Assembly: GCA_007922195.1 (NCBI GenBank)
Contig: ML681997.1
Coordinates: forward strand, 14,771,260-14,835,259
DNA from: Podocnemis expansa
Taxonomy: Eukaryota > Chordata > Testudines > Podocnemididae
Reading direction: 5' to 3'
Length of the DNA: 64,000 nt
Every line of letters starts with the position of its first letter. Position 1 is the stretch's first letter. The notes below the pieces were generated by a model. That model saw only the letters and a list, made by a program, of their open reading frames with translations, searched no databases and was not told the origin of the DNA. The position numbers and the translations under genes are program-made. Of the stretch, positions 20,244 to 31,694 are shown piece after piece.

Positions 20244-22408
20244 ACCTCTTGGCGTGATACCCTCTCCCCTCCAATTACCACTCATCTACATCATTGTGGG
20301 AATACAGGCAAGCTTTTTCCTTTCACCGCTACCATCCCATTGCTAGGGTGCTGAGACCTCTTCCTCTCTCTCACCTGTAACGAAGGTGCCCGCCCAATTG
20401 GCTGCCACCCTATTCTTGAGACATCCGGGATGCAATAGATTTCAGTGCATCGTCTCAGTGGACAGTTGACGCCCTCTCCCTACCTTTGGGGGGGGGAATG
20501 GGTTTGATTGGGACCAGCTTCCGCTTGGGCTACTGCGATCACGGGTGCACTAACTCCAGCCGTGTACCCTCCTTGATCTTGAGCGGACACGGGCCATAGC
20601 AGCCAAACCCCTCTGCACTGTTGGTACATCTGTACCGAGGTCCACTCCTAGACATCCTCGGCAGCTGCTACTTTGGGCACCCAGGGTGGATCCACCCCCT
20701 CCCCTTTTTTCCGCAGGTACCCCTCAACCGACAACCCCTGCGCTGGTTCACGACAGGATGGGTCTTGCCAGGGACGAGAAGCGCATCTCGTAGTAGCCCC
20801 AGCTACAGCTGCAGAGGCTCCAACATGTGCAGACACAGCGTTCATTGGGATGCAAAACCGCTTGTTTACCCAAATGCCCTACATCAGGTAGGCCCCATGC
20901 TTGTTCCAGGGTTGGGGGGGACACCCTCCTCTTGCTAGTATACTGTCGGCATGCTGAGTAGACCAGCTCTGGGCTCGTCACACCTCGGCTCGACGAGAAC
21001 CTCCACTACCCTACCTGTCAAGTGGGATGCGTTCGCATCATCATGGCGGACCTTAGCCTCCAGGGAAGGCCAAGGCAGAGCGGTCCGACCCCTACCATCC
21101 TATAGTCCCTTTCTTCACAGAAGCTGAGGCCCTGTAACAGCCCCTTCCCTTGCGGTTGATACTCTGCGGGCAGCTTCACTTCCTAGCTGGTCAGGAGGTG
21201 ATCTCCCCTTCCCCTGGCAACCGTATTTTTGGAGGTAGCTCTCCTCAACCTGTCTTTCCCCTGGTGGTCATGTATGCACAACGTAGCTATGGCAATATCC
21301 TTCTTTGGTGGTCCCCTGGGCACGCGAGACCGTATCCCTAATACGGCGCCTCTACAAGCCCTTTGGCCACCTCGACTGGGTGGCCAAGCAGTAGCTGGCA
21401 TTGTTCCCCACCTTCCCTTCCCCCTTTCTCATACAGTCCTCATGTTGCTGGAATCCCACAGGATTACAGACTGACAGCGGGCTCTTCTCATGAGTTCTCA
21501 CGCTACCAAGGCTCTTGTAGGCACCAAACCATCAGCACCGCCTCAGGCCATCATGCCACCTCATGGGTGCTAGTGTCCTGGAGTACCCCTCCAGCGAGAA
21601 ACCCGAATTCCGGTACCAAACTCAGCTGGAAGTGCGCACTTTGCATACTAACTTGAGATCCTGTAGCCAACATACCCTGTGCCTCCCACCGCACCACTTT
21701 TGGCTTTGGCGTTCAGTGTTCTGGCTTGAAGTGTCTTGCTCAGACCCCTCTCGATCAATCTCGGGGTCCCTTTTCCCCAATGCAACTACGTAATTTCACT
21801 CCTCCTCTCACCAACCAAGCCCCGCTAAGGCGGGTCTTTGCCAGTCCAAGGGATAAGGTACCTCCTTCTTGGGGCTACCTGTGTAGTCCGCAGCTGCCCT
21901 GGCTAGACCGTGACTCTTTGGATCCTGGCTCAGGCCTTGATGTGCTCAGTCCATAGGATAATGCTCATCCCTTCCATGGTTTCCTGTGTGGGCCACACTC
22001 ATTATGGCTAACCCCACACCCATGGCCTCCAGTGTTTTCCCTATGAGCTCATGCTGTAAGGCCCTATGGCCAGACACTTATCTTCTGGTCTTCGTATCTT
22101 GTGCTATACCACTTAGGTTGACCATCCAAACGCAACCCTCTATGTTTTCATGTTGTGTTCTTCATCCTCGTTACGGTGACCTTGGTCCATCCTGCCCACA
22201 CTCATATGTTCTAGCGGGTTCGGCCCTGCCCTGACTTTGGGTTGGCCCTCACTTGTAGATACTTCGGTGACACGCCAAGAGCCTAGTTCGTCTCTTGACT
22301 CTGGTTAGACTCATGCTTGCTGGGCTTCTTCCCATCTGGGGCTTTTTGCTGTGCTGAAGGCGGAAGACCCAACTCCACCCGCCATCCATCAGCATGGCTA
22401 GTAGTAAC
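20244..22408 (+). other. DIRS internal region without recognisable pol
   Basis: C-rich sequence with stops in all frames. It is bounded by gag and by the internal complementary region. A full DIRS element should carry reverse transcriptase/RNase H and tyrosine recombinase here; I looked for their phrases and did not find them. It may be a pol region decayed beyond recognition or foreign filler in a non-autonomous element. Confidence 0.5.
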
Positions 22409-22510
22409 CTATTACTGAATGTATCTGAGCAGCGCTCGAAGAAGACCGGTGGGTTACTCACCAGTAACCGTCCTTCTTCAAGAAGGGCTGCTCGGATCCA
22501 TTCAGGTCCT
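22409..22510 (+). repeat. DIRS internal complementary region
   Basis: CCTATTACTGAATGTATCTG...GCTCGAAGAAG (22409-22446) is the complement of the left end 18009-18049. It is followed directly by GGGTTACTCACCAGTAACCG...CTGCTCGGATCCATTCAG (22450-22508), the complement of the right end 22690-22744. Adjacent complements of both ends are the diagnostic layout of DIRS1-type elements. Confidence 0.85.
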
Positions 22511-22548
22511 TCCCCTCCATCCCCGCATCTGGAGTTGGTGACTCTGAG

Positions 22549-22746
22549 GAGCTGAGGAGGGGTCGGGAGGCAGCCGTATATATAGCCACAGGGTGGCACG
22601 AGGGGCGGAAGCCGCCTACCCTCTCCTGACAGGCTAGGACAAAAGTTTTCCAGCCAATCCGGCACTCTGGCACGGAGACACCTATTACTGAATGGATCTG
22701 AGCAGCCCATCTTGAAGAAGGACGGTTACCGGTGAGTAACCCACTG
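22549..22746 (+). repeat. DIRS right inverted terminal repeat
   Basis: Reversed, it carries the same series as the left terminus, including the TATATATA run (22577-22584). It is longer at its outer end by GGACGGTTACCGGTGAGTAA plus CCCACTG, sequence also present (complemented) in the internal region but missing from the left end. Confidence 0.85.
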
Positions 22747-23117
22747 TTATTTAGACTGCAGAAGACAAGAGTGAGGGGGGATTTGATAGCAACCTGCAAC
22801 TACCTGAAGGGATGCTCCAGAGAGAAGGGAGCTAAGCTGTTTGCAGCAGTAACAGGGGACAGAACAAGGAACAATAGTTTCAAGTTACAGCGGCGGGAGG
22901 TTAAGGCTGGATATTAGGAAAAGCTTTCTTACTAGGAGAGTGGTGAAGCATTGGAATGGGTTGCCTGGGGAGGTGGTGGAATCTCTATCTTTGGAGATAT
23001 TTAATGTCCAGTTAGACAATACCTTGGCTGGGATGATTTAGTGGGAGTGGTCCTGCTTTTAGCAGTGGATTGGACTGGATGACCTCATGAGGTCCCTTCC
23101 AACCCTATGATTCTAAA
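22747..23117 (+). mobile_element. CR1 LINE, 3' part of the copy split by DIRS
   Basis: Resumes at TTATTTAGACTGCAGAAGAC, which directly continues the CR1 frame broken at 18006. It encodes the last part of ORF2 (GDLIATCNYLKGCSREKGAK near 22780-22830, with a frameshift later) and the 3' untranslated end TGACCTCATGAGGTCCCTTC followed by one ATTCTA unit. Confidence 0.92.
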
Positions 23118-23344
23118 ATGCAGGATAAATCTCATCTTAAAAACAATCATGGAAAAACTCCATTGACTTCAGTGAGAATGGAACTTGGCTATTGGGTATA
23201 CTGGGTTGACTAGCTACCCTTGATAAACACAAAACTTTACATGGCTTCCTCTGCAAACACAGGCAGGGGAAGTGTTACCTAAAGAGTAGGGAACTCCTGG
23301 ATTCTGCTCTCGGATGGGCTGCTGACATAGCCGAATTTACTAAC

Positions 23345-23490
23345 AAAGTCAATTAACCTCACAGTTCTCAATTTACCCACCTGTAAAAGGTGTATATTAA
23401 TAGCTACCTCTTAGAGCTGTCGTTAGGATTAATTAAAGTTTGTAAAGCATTCCAAGGTCCTGAGAGAAAAAGTGCTAGAGGAACATAAGA
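23345..23490 (+). repeat. MIR-like (CORE-type) SINE remnant
   Basis: The order AAGTCAATTAACCTCACAGT, TTTACCCACCTGTAAAAGG, TAGCTACCTCTTAGAGCTGT, AGGATTAATTAAAGTTTGTA, AAGCATTCCAAGGTCC follows the MIR consensus order closely (…acctctctgtgcctcagtttcc, ctgtaaaatgggg, tacctcatagggttgttgtgagg, attaaatga, gtaaagcgctt…). Diverged, hence old. Confidence 0.7.
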
Positions 23491-23499
23491 GACTCAATT

Positions 23500-24780
23500 C
23501 TTTGATCATATTCACTTATTTCATTCTCTGGGAAGGAAAAACACTGGCAGATGACAAATTAAAATCATGATTTAATTTTTAAATATAAAAATGTCTTTTT
23601 TGTTAAAAGGGATTCCTAAAATGGTTTCCTTCCCAAAGTCTGTCATTTTAAAAAATGGGCAGAGATCTGCTAGTTATAGGATGGTACTTGGCTTTAGATT
23701 TCAGTACCTGGATATTTGAGGGCAATTTGTCTTTGATCCTGCAATTAATAGCATGCAGTTGAACAGCTGGGCACATACGGAGTCCCACTGATGCTAGTGG
23801 TGATCCATGTGGATCTGTAATAACATATCACAGTAATACCTCTGTTTAAAAATTACCCTTCCTAAATGGCACTGCTTCTGCAGCTATTAGCTACCTATTT
23901 AAATAGGGTCAGTTTATGCATCTTTTGTCTATATTTTTTTAAGCAGAACATGGTGTCTTTAAATTGCAATTTAAGGTTCTCTTGGAATCTTTCCTAGAGG
24001 CATCAGTTGAATTTGATTTGTATATGCTATCGCTGTCTGAAAATCTCTTATCTTTTAAATCTGACCTAAAATACATAGTTACCCCTTGCACACTATTCAT
24101 TTTAATCATTTTGATCTCACATTGGCTGTTTCAAGAACCACCCCCAATTTAACTAAAAAGAAGCAAAGCCAGACAAACAGTCAAACTTCACATCTGTCTC
24201 ATATTACACATGTAGCAGGAGAGATAAGAGCACTCATTTACTTGAGCCCTGCATTAGGTGAAAGTTCAGTATTTATCATTCTTGATGGCTTACTTCTTCA
24301 CAGAAATCTCTCCCGTGTTAATCGGTCAATCCTATTGTCCATCACACATCAAATTCCAGAAACACATATATGCCTTCCTTTTATAATTAAAACCATACTT
24401 TATAGAGCAATTGAATTTCTCAAGCAGTAGGAAAATAGTTACATTAGTATTTTCTAGAGTTTAACATTTTAAAATGGAAGTTGCCAAACAAAAATAATAT
24501 AGAAAAATTTAACTACAGTCAAAACAAACCTGAAAATCTAAAATGGGTTAATATTGATTTAATGCAAAAACCTGAATCTTCCATTTGTAATCTTTCCACA
24601 AGGAGAATAGTATCAGGCTGCACATAATGTATGTAGTGATAGAATTAGTAATCTGGATGATATATTTTAGTGCAATCCAAATGTGATTAGAGAAAGTTTC
24701 AGTGTTTTATGGTATATAGTATGTACCGAATTAGTTGAGTCAACATTATGTCTAGTCGAGGGTCTGATTTGCCTAGATTT
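23500..24780. other. No gene recognised
   Basis: AT-rich unique sequence. The open frame of 114 codons at 24086-24430 has no family features that I recognise. Confidence 0.5.
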
Positions 24781-24784
24781 TTCG

Positions 24785-24854
24785 TCCAATTGTTTCACAA
24801 GGCTAGTAAATTCCTCTTCACTACCTGCCCAGCTCACCTTGTGAAACAATTGGA
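24785..24854. repeat. 18-bp perfect inverted repeat (hairpin)
   Basis: TCCAATTGTTTCACAAGG at 24785-24802 is exactly complementary to CCTTGTGAAACAATTGGA at 24837-24854, with a 34-base loop. It abuts the RTE-like fragment. Confidence 0.85.
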
Positions 24855-24864
24855 TGAAACTCCT

Positions 24865-25580
24865 GTAAAGTACTGCGTGGAAATTAATGCAGAGAAAATC
24901 AAGCTGAGGACAAACCATCATGATGGGATCAACCCACATGTAATTGTCAGCAGACAAGAGTTGGCTACAGTGGAACAGTTAAGTATCTGGGGGCAGGCAT
25001 CACCGAAAAGGGACCAAAAGCAGAAATTCTGGCCAGAATTTCACAAATGGCAGCAGCACTGGCAAAATTAAAGCCAATTTTGAGGAAGAAGAAGATCTCC
25101 CTGAAGTCCAGATTAAAACTGCTGCACGCACTGGTAATCTCCATTTTTTTGTATGCATTTGAAACAAGGACTCTTATGGCAGAACTTGAACAGAAAATGC
25201 AGGCTGTAGAGATGAGATATTTCTGTAAAATCTTGGGCATCTCCTATCTCAACATGTTACTAATGAAGAGGTTTGTAACATCATCACCCTATATGCTGGG
25301 TCATTTGAAGATCTCTTGATGACTCTGAAGAAGTGGAAGCTTAAGTGATACAGCCATGTAATGAGATTATCTGGTTTATCCAAGATCATCCTCCAAGGGA
25401 GAGCACAGAGAAAGAGAAGAAGAGGCAAGCAGAAGAGGTGGACTGACAACATAAGAGTGGAAGGAATGGATTTCACGGAGACTATGGCACTGACACACAA
25501 TCGTCAAGGGTGGAGACAGTTTGTTGATCATTCGTCAGTGATGGTGCCCCAACAATCAATGTGGTTATGGGAGTGAAAAT
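24865..25580 (+). pseudogene. RTE-like LINE ORF2 C-terminal fragment
   Basis: Phrases in order on the plus strand: KTDEL/INAEKIKL-type sequence at 24880-24906, YLGAGITEKGP spelled across 24990-25015, ILARISQMAAALAKLKPI (25028-25080), SLKSRLKLLHALVISIFLYA (25100-25160) followed by ETRTL, then near 25380-25520 KIILQGRAQRKRRRGKQKRW, TDNI and a final AL-H-RQGWRQFVD. This is the thumb and C-terminal region of RTE-group LINE proteins, which end in an arginine/lysine-rich block followed by W and DNI. Frameshifts occur at about 24985 and 25320-25360. 5'-truncated. The minus-strand open frames over the same region are shadows. Confidence 0.75.
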
Positions 25581-25689
25581 GATAGATGGGGTCTGATTAT
25601 GTAACCATTACTCAAATGAGTACTTCCACTGAAATCAAGGGTGGTGCTTGTGAGAAAATAAGCATGTGTGATAACATTATCACAATTCA

Positions 25690-25790
25690 ACAGATGGGGA
25701 ACCTACGGCAAAGAGAAATTAAGTGACTTGTCCAAATAACACAGGTATTCTGTGGCAGAATTAGAAACTGAATCCAGTTTTTCTCACTCC
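25690..25790 (-). repeat. MIR-like (CORE-type) SINE remnant, antisense
   Basis: AGATGGGGAACCTACGGCAA, GAGAAATTAAGTGACTTGTC, CTGTGGCAGAATTAGAAACT and GAATCCAGT give, in reverse, the middle of the MIR consensus (…gggttcgaatccc, ctctgccacttac, caagtcacttaac, gcctcagtttcc, catct…). Confidence 0.7.
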
Positions 25791-27655
25791 TGGCCTAGTG
25801 GTGAAATCACAAGGTCTTTGTTCCTCACTCACTCTGAATAGCATTTAATTTTTTGATGCAAACACAGCCCTATTGTAAGCAGGTAAAATTTTACTTACCT
25901 TTGTAGCATCTTTCGTTCAAGGAGGGAAAATGATTTACAAATTTTAATAGACAAAAGAAACTGTAGGTGTTTGACTAATCAATTTGCTAATGTAGGTGCC
26001 CTAATTTTAGGCCTCCAAATTTTATTTATTTATTTTTTTTAAAATAAAGGCTGGAAGTGGTCTTCACATTTCAAGCGTTCTGGAAAACTGGGGCAAGGGA
26101 AGGCAGAGAGAAGAAATTCTGAGGATCACAGTTCCCAAAGTGTAGCCCTGATTTTATATTTATAAAATATTCATTGCAAGAAGCACATATAGTGACACAG
26201 ACTTGAAATGTGCATTATGCATCCATATAGACAGAATGGGTGCGGATGGCTTGTAGCAGGTAATACAAAATGTCTGTGGTGTGTGTTTTGTGTGTAGTCT
26301 GTGTGTGCCATTTGATGTACTTATCAATTCATTCCTACAATATATCCTCGTTACCAAACAGCACAGCTTGGCTATTGATGAGTAAAATAAGTAGAAGATA
26401 AGAGAATAGGCAGCCGGTGATTTGGATTTTACAAATGATATTATGCAGGTTGGAAAGGACAAAGACAATCTGCAAGCACCAGCAGTTGATACAGCCTCAA
26501 CAGAAGATAATTCAGGGCCTGGAAACAGGGAGAAAACATATGCAGAGTAAATCATGCAAATCAAGTCTAAACTGCAGGGCATTTGACAATAGGCAGGGAA
26601 TGATAGAGTCTGATGCTGTTTAATTTTTTTTCTTCAACTTGGTCAATTTTCTAATAAACTTATTGTCAGGCTGATAAGCTTTTAACCTCCTGCTGCACTA
26701 AAAGCAATCAGAGTGGAGCACATCAGGGTAACAATATAACCTGTAACGGAAGGGTGAGAGGCGCTGAATTTTGATGCCAGAATTTCTTGTATTTCTGACT
26801 TAAAATAAATCCCTGAGCGACATGCAGGTAGTTTGACAAGAAACCCACTGGTAGTGGGGAATGGGGCTGATGCTCACAGCTTAGAAGTTGATTTCATTAA
26901 CACTTTTAATTTCATACTCAGGGGTCAGTATGCAGCACATGACCCAGATTTGGAAGGCGCAGGAATGTTTTTAACCTTTCAAAGCTCCATTTAAGGTTCT
27001 TGTGAATATGGCCCTCTGTATTTTCCCCATCCCTAGAGCATTTTGTATTACAGAGGAAAGAAATGAAGTGGTGTTACAAGCTAAATTTCACTCCCCACAA
27101 GATCTGTGAATAGATTATGGCACCTAGGGGTGTAAAAAATGACTAAGTATTTGGTAGATGTGGCAGCAAGCCACGTGGCTGTCAAATTACCTCAAGACTT
27201 GATAATTGTTTGTATCCCCACTATACATCATGGTTTTTATGTCATGGGTGTGACTGAACACAAAACCATTAAATATAAGGGATATCACATTTTATGATTA
27301 ATGAAGGAAACTAACAATTTCAGTGGTGAGTAAAGACTTTGTGATTTCACATTGAGGATGGGCAACACTGCTCTTCTGAAATGAAATCCCTTTATTAATA
27401 CAGTGCCCTATTATCAATTCCTGTACCATCTGTGTTATACTAGTGTATCTCCACTGATAAGAACAGAGAAACACTGGTTTACATCTGGATGGGAGAACTG
27501 AGTGTACTGGTTGAAAAACAGATCTCCGAATCAAGGTTTTGCACCCCATCCCATCCATTACTCTAGCATCTTCTGTTGGAAGAACTTAGATTAACAGCAG
27601 ATAGTTCTATCATCTTTGGCATGATAATAAAAGAAACTGGGGCTGATTCACCATT
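25791..27655. other. No gene recognised
   Basis: AT-rich sequence with stops in all frames. A 140-codon minus-strand frame at 26160-26582 shows no family features. Confidence 0.5.
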
Positions 27656-27663
27656 GACATATA

Positions 27664-28122
27664 CAAGTGGTGTCAAGAGCCACACAAGTTGATTATTAAA
27701 CCTTCGAGAGCCATACTGAGGCATATGGCCATATGCTTTTGCCTACTCCAAAATTACTAAGTTTAAAATTCATTGCACACTTTAATTTTTCGTAAATAGA
27801 GGACAAATATTGATCCTACTAATGTCAGATTCTAATAATTACTTAAGGTTACCATAAAAATTAGGCCTATACAGTAAAAACTTAGCTGCTGCTCGATGTA
27901 GAAGACTGCAGGCTAGTGGCGAGTTTTTTAAAATTCTGACCATGCCACACTTCTCCCTGCCATCCCAGACCATGCTGCGCTTCTCCCCACCTTCCTGACT
28001 CCCTCCTCAACTCCTAGGCTGGGGCTGCTTTCCTAAATTGATTTGCTGACGTTCTTCCAAGAGCCACAATATTTTCATTCAAGAGCTTCATGTGGCTCCC
28101 GAGCCACAATTTGGCCATGCCT
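27664..28122. mobile_element. Non-autonomous hAT-type element
   Basis: Flanked by identical octamers GACATATA (27656-27663 and 28123-28130), an 8-bp target duplication. Near the ends the phrases CAAGAGCCACACAAGTT and TTCATGTGGCTCCCGAGCCA are partly complementary, as in hAT families whose ends contain 'gagccac' repeats. Non-coding. Confidence 0.7.
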
Positions 28123-28130
28123 GACATATA

Positions 28131-29165
28131 TTATCAGTCAGGACTAACTCTACTGAAGTCAATGGAGTTATGCCATGTAGAAGTGGTGTCAGCAAGAGGA
28201 CAGTTGGGCAGCTAGAGTGCAGTGAGGATGAAGACTGGCCTCTTCATCAGCTGGAGGCTCCATCACCACCAGTTATAAAGAGGGGAGTAAAAGAAGACTA
28301 GGGCCTGATCTAAAGTCTATTGACATCAATGTGAGTTTCTGCAGTGACTTCATATGAGACCTTCTGATAGAAAATGCTGCCCCCAAAATGTATTTTTAAA
28401 CAGGCCTGCAAAGTAAATCTTAGTTTGCCTTGCTTCAATGAGTAGAAAAATTGAGCATACTGAATTCTGCCCATCCTGTACTTACCATTCGTGCACTGTT
28501 GAATCCATACACCGCATCAGGATTTTTTATGAAGAATGTTTTCCTGCTATCACTGCCTAACACAGACACTGGACCTTACCCCATGACAGCGCAAAGAAGG
28601 TTGAAATTAAAAACAGGTGAAAAAAAAATCCCATGAGGGATAGTTCTTAAAATACATCTACTTTATGAATGTGTTTTGTCTCGTTCTGATTAAAATCTTT
28701 TTCTCACATCAGGATAACTTGAAAGCCTTAATGACTGCCCTGTTACTTATTTAACATAGTTAATTTTCTCTTTTCCCACTTTAATCAATGTGTTTGGCTG
28801 TTCAATTTTTGAAAGATGATTTTGAATGTACCATGCTGCACATCTTAAAATAACTACTCTTCAGATACATTTTCTGTTTGAATATGTTTAATGGATAATC
28901 TGGGTTATATGATACTCTTTCTTCTGCTAAACGTTGGAAGAGGCAGAAATAACTGTGTGAGCAATTCTTTCCTCTTCTAAAGGCTTTATTTGATGCTGCA
29001 ATGCTAAGGCTAGAAGGGCCTTGCAGCTGTTTTGGAGGAATTCTCAGAGCAAACACTCTGGGAGACTTTGGTAAGCAGACCTACCCAAACCCCCTTCAAA
29101 AGAGGTGAACTGGGGCAGCACCAGAATGGTAGCAAAGTATTCATAGCATAGTATCACTGTGAGGG
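28131..29165. other. No gene recognised
   Basis: Unique sequence. TACTGAAGTCAATGGAGTTA at about 28151 is one of the recurrent AAGTCAATGG motifs. Confidence 0.5.
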
Positions 29166-29173
29166 TTTATGGG

Positions 29174-29420
29174 TAGAGCCCTGCACGGATACAAATAAGG
29201 GGATCTGTATCCGACCAGCATCCGCAAGAAATGGTCTGTGGATATCCATTTTGTAACTGCAGATGCGGATATAATGCGAATATCCACATATTTGCAGGGC
29301 TCTAGCTCTGTGCAGATAAAAACATGTGGATCCGTATCTGATCTGCATCCACAAGAAATGGTTCACAGATATCCGTGTTGTATCTGTGGATGCGGATATC
29401 CGCGGATTTGCAGGGCTCTA
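29174..29420. mobile_element. Dimeric hAT-type miniature element
   Basis: Starts TAGAGCCCTGCACGGATAC and ends TTTGCAGGGCTCTA. Flanks TTTATGGG (29166-29173) and GTTATGGG (29421-29428) match at 7 of 8. A complete right end, TTTGCAGGGCTCTA, also occurs internally at 29291-29304, followed at once by a second left end TAGCTCTGTGCAGATA from 29303. The element is therefore two head-to-tail units of about 131 and 118 bp sharing two bases. Both units have the same internal order (CATCC-CAAGAAATGGT, then GATATCC, then TGCGGATAT). Related to 2109-2706. Confidence 0.85.
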
Positions 29421-29428
29421 GTTATGGG

Positions 29429-31686
29429 CAATACTGGGTTGTGAAACTGCCTCTTGTCAGTCAAGGGAGGAGTGGGAATACTTGGAGCTCAGAATTTCAA
29501 ATATGCAACTATGGTTTTGGAACCCCCAATTCTGGGCTCGTCCTTTAATTCGAAGCCTTAAAAGGGACTTTGGTAATGTTAAAAACAGGGGCATCGCTGC
29601 CCCAAAGCAGCATTCAGGGTGCTGCCCCAGCCCCCCAGTCACCCAAAACCATGCCCCCAGCCATGCCCCCCCCACTGTGTCCCCACAACCTGATCCGGCT
29701 GCCCTGCTGCTGCCAGCAGCCCCAGCCTCATGCCCAACCCTAAGTTGCAAGCGAGCTCCTGCTGCCGCTGCCAGGCCCAAGTTCAAGGTTGAGCCTTGAG
29801 CTGGCCACCACTCCCAGCCCCAAGTCTGAGCCCCGGGCCAACTCTTGTAGCCACCAGATGGAGTCCTAGCCCCAGGCTGACTCTGGCTCTCTGCCACCCT
29901 GACCGGTCCTGGCACCAGGCCATCTCATTCCCTCCACCCATGGGCCACTTTCACCTTCTCCCTCCAACCTAGCTCCCCTTTCCCGCCCCCTTACTCAAGG
30001 TCCACAACACTTACCCGTGCTGCTGGGCTCCACACTCCTGCTAAGTGGAAGTGATGATCTAAGCGTCCTTCTTCTGCCCTTCATTACATGTCTTATTGAT
30101 GTGATGCAGGGCAGGGCAAACTCCTGCGGGCTCCAGTGAGTGCTTCCCAGCAGGTGTTGAGGCTGAGCTCAGAGTAGGTTATATGTGCCTCCATAATCCA
30201 TGTGCCCAATACCAGTAGCGCCCATGGTTAAAACAGACTAACCAAATGAATAGACTGAATGAGAGGATCACAGATGCTAATCTTTTAGCATGAGAGGATG
30301 ATGTAGTTGTTAGGGTTTTACTCGAGGCGGTGACTTCCATGAACACGAGTGCATATTTGTAATGTGCACTGTGCAGGAATTGTATCCTTTGAAATAGTTT
30401 GTGAGCCTTCTAGCAGCTCTTTCTGTGCTCTGTGTTTAGAAACCAGCCAGAGCAGCAGTGTGAATAGGCAGCTAAGCCTCGCAGTTTGGCATAGTAAATA
30501 AGCACTGTTAATTGGACCCCATGTGGTTCTTATGTTTGTTATATAAAGAGCAGAAGACACAACAATATTGCTTTTCTGTATCAGTGGGAGATGGGAAAGA
30601 ATGCCTGTTATCACCAGACAGGCCAGCAATGTGAAGGCGGCAAGGAATGATGGAGACATTTCTCTTAACTACTTATTTTCATGCTTTCAAGAATTTGCAT
30701 AGATGAAGTGTAGCCAGATGCATCTCTGACTGTTCAGCCAAATGAAATTTTCTTTTGCTAATATCTTCATGATCATCTGTAGAAATTTCCTAGCAGGAGA
30801 TAGTCTCAAAAGAGAAATTGCAAATGCAAAAAAGACACTTGGGTATCTAATGCCCATTGAAAGCTCCCTTTCTTAAACAAAAAGCACCCATCAAACCCAT
30901 TAATTTAAAATTGAACTAAGGTGATATAAAACATTGAATTGACTAGCTTCTGTTATTTTGTTATTGCCTTCACATGAAGAAACACAATGGGATGATTTAG
31001 ACATCAACCAAGCATCCCCCTTGAACACATGATCTGTGAAATGCCTGATGCTCTATCTCCTTGTAAAAGAGAAGTCAATTATTGCACAGTCTAATTGATG
31101 CATGAAGGAGGTATTTTCACAGCTCTAAATGTGGTAGCAATAACATAATTACTTCCATAGCTCTTTAGAAGAGTTCGTTCTTGTGTACTCGGTGTGTTTA
31201 TATTTACACAAACACACACGCCTTTCAAGAGGCCAGCTATTTCAAAGATGTCTGACATCACTAATGTCTTTATTCATAGTAATATGTAATACAATTATTT
31301 GTGAAATTCCAGAGTGGCTTTATATCAGAGACTGGCAGAAACAGGAAATATTTGGGGTAAGGGAACAAAATCCATAGGGGCACCATAGCAACTGTTCCTG
31401 AGAGAATGCAATAACTTAGACCTTCTAGTCATCCTTCATACCCAGCCAATTTCACACATACTTTAGATAGCACCATCCTTGCTATCCCCTCTCTCTGTCA
31501 GATGGATAGAGATTGAAACCACTTTGTGCTGATGCAACTTCTCCTCTTCTAGAGGTTTCTACTGTAGTTTTTCACTGGCATAGAATCTGGCCCTTTGCTG
31601 TAGTATTTCATCTCCAAAGACATTGAAATCAGTCAATGGGCATTCTGTGAACTTCAGTAGGCATTGGATCAAGGTGCTGGAAATAA
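29429..31686. other. No gene recognised; C-rich patch
   Basis: From about 29590 to 30010 the plus strand is C-rich, with overlapping open frames on both strands that look compositional. The remainder is AT-rich and free of repeats that I recognise, notably 30.66-31.40 kb. Confidence 0.5.
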
Positions 31687-31694
31687 GCCTACGA

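Larger units (their letters stand above)
18007..22746 (+). mobile_element. DIRS-type tyrosine-recombinase retrotransposon, apparently internally deleted
   Basis: The ends are inverted repeats (18007-18176 and 22549-22746). An internal region at 22409-22510 holds the complements of both extreme ends joined together, which is the internal complementary region used to circularise DIRS1-type elements. A gag-like gene follows the left terminus. I cannot find reverse transcriptase, RNase H, methylase or tyrosine recombinase motifs in the 2.2 kb between gag and the internal complementary region, so this is likely a non-autonomous or deleted copy. It interrupts a CR1 between GAAACTAGGC and TTATTTAGACTGC with no obvious target duplication, as expected for recombinase-mediated insertion. 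Confidence 0.88.

Noticed and set aside
24086..24430. 114-codon plus-strand frame
   Set aside because: AT-rich unique DNA with no recognisable domain or splice sites.
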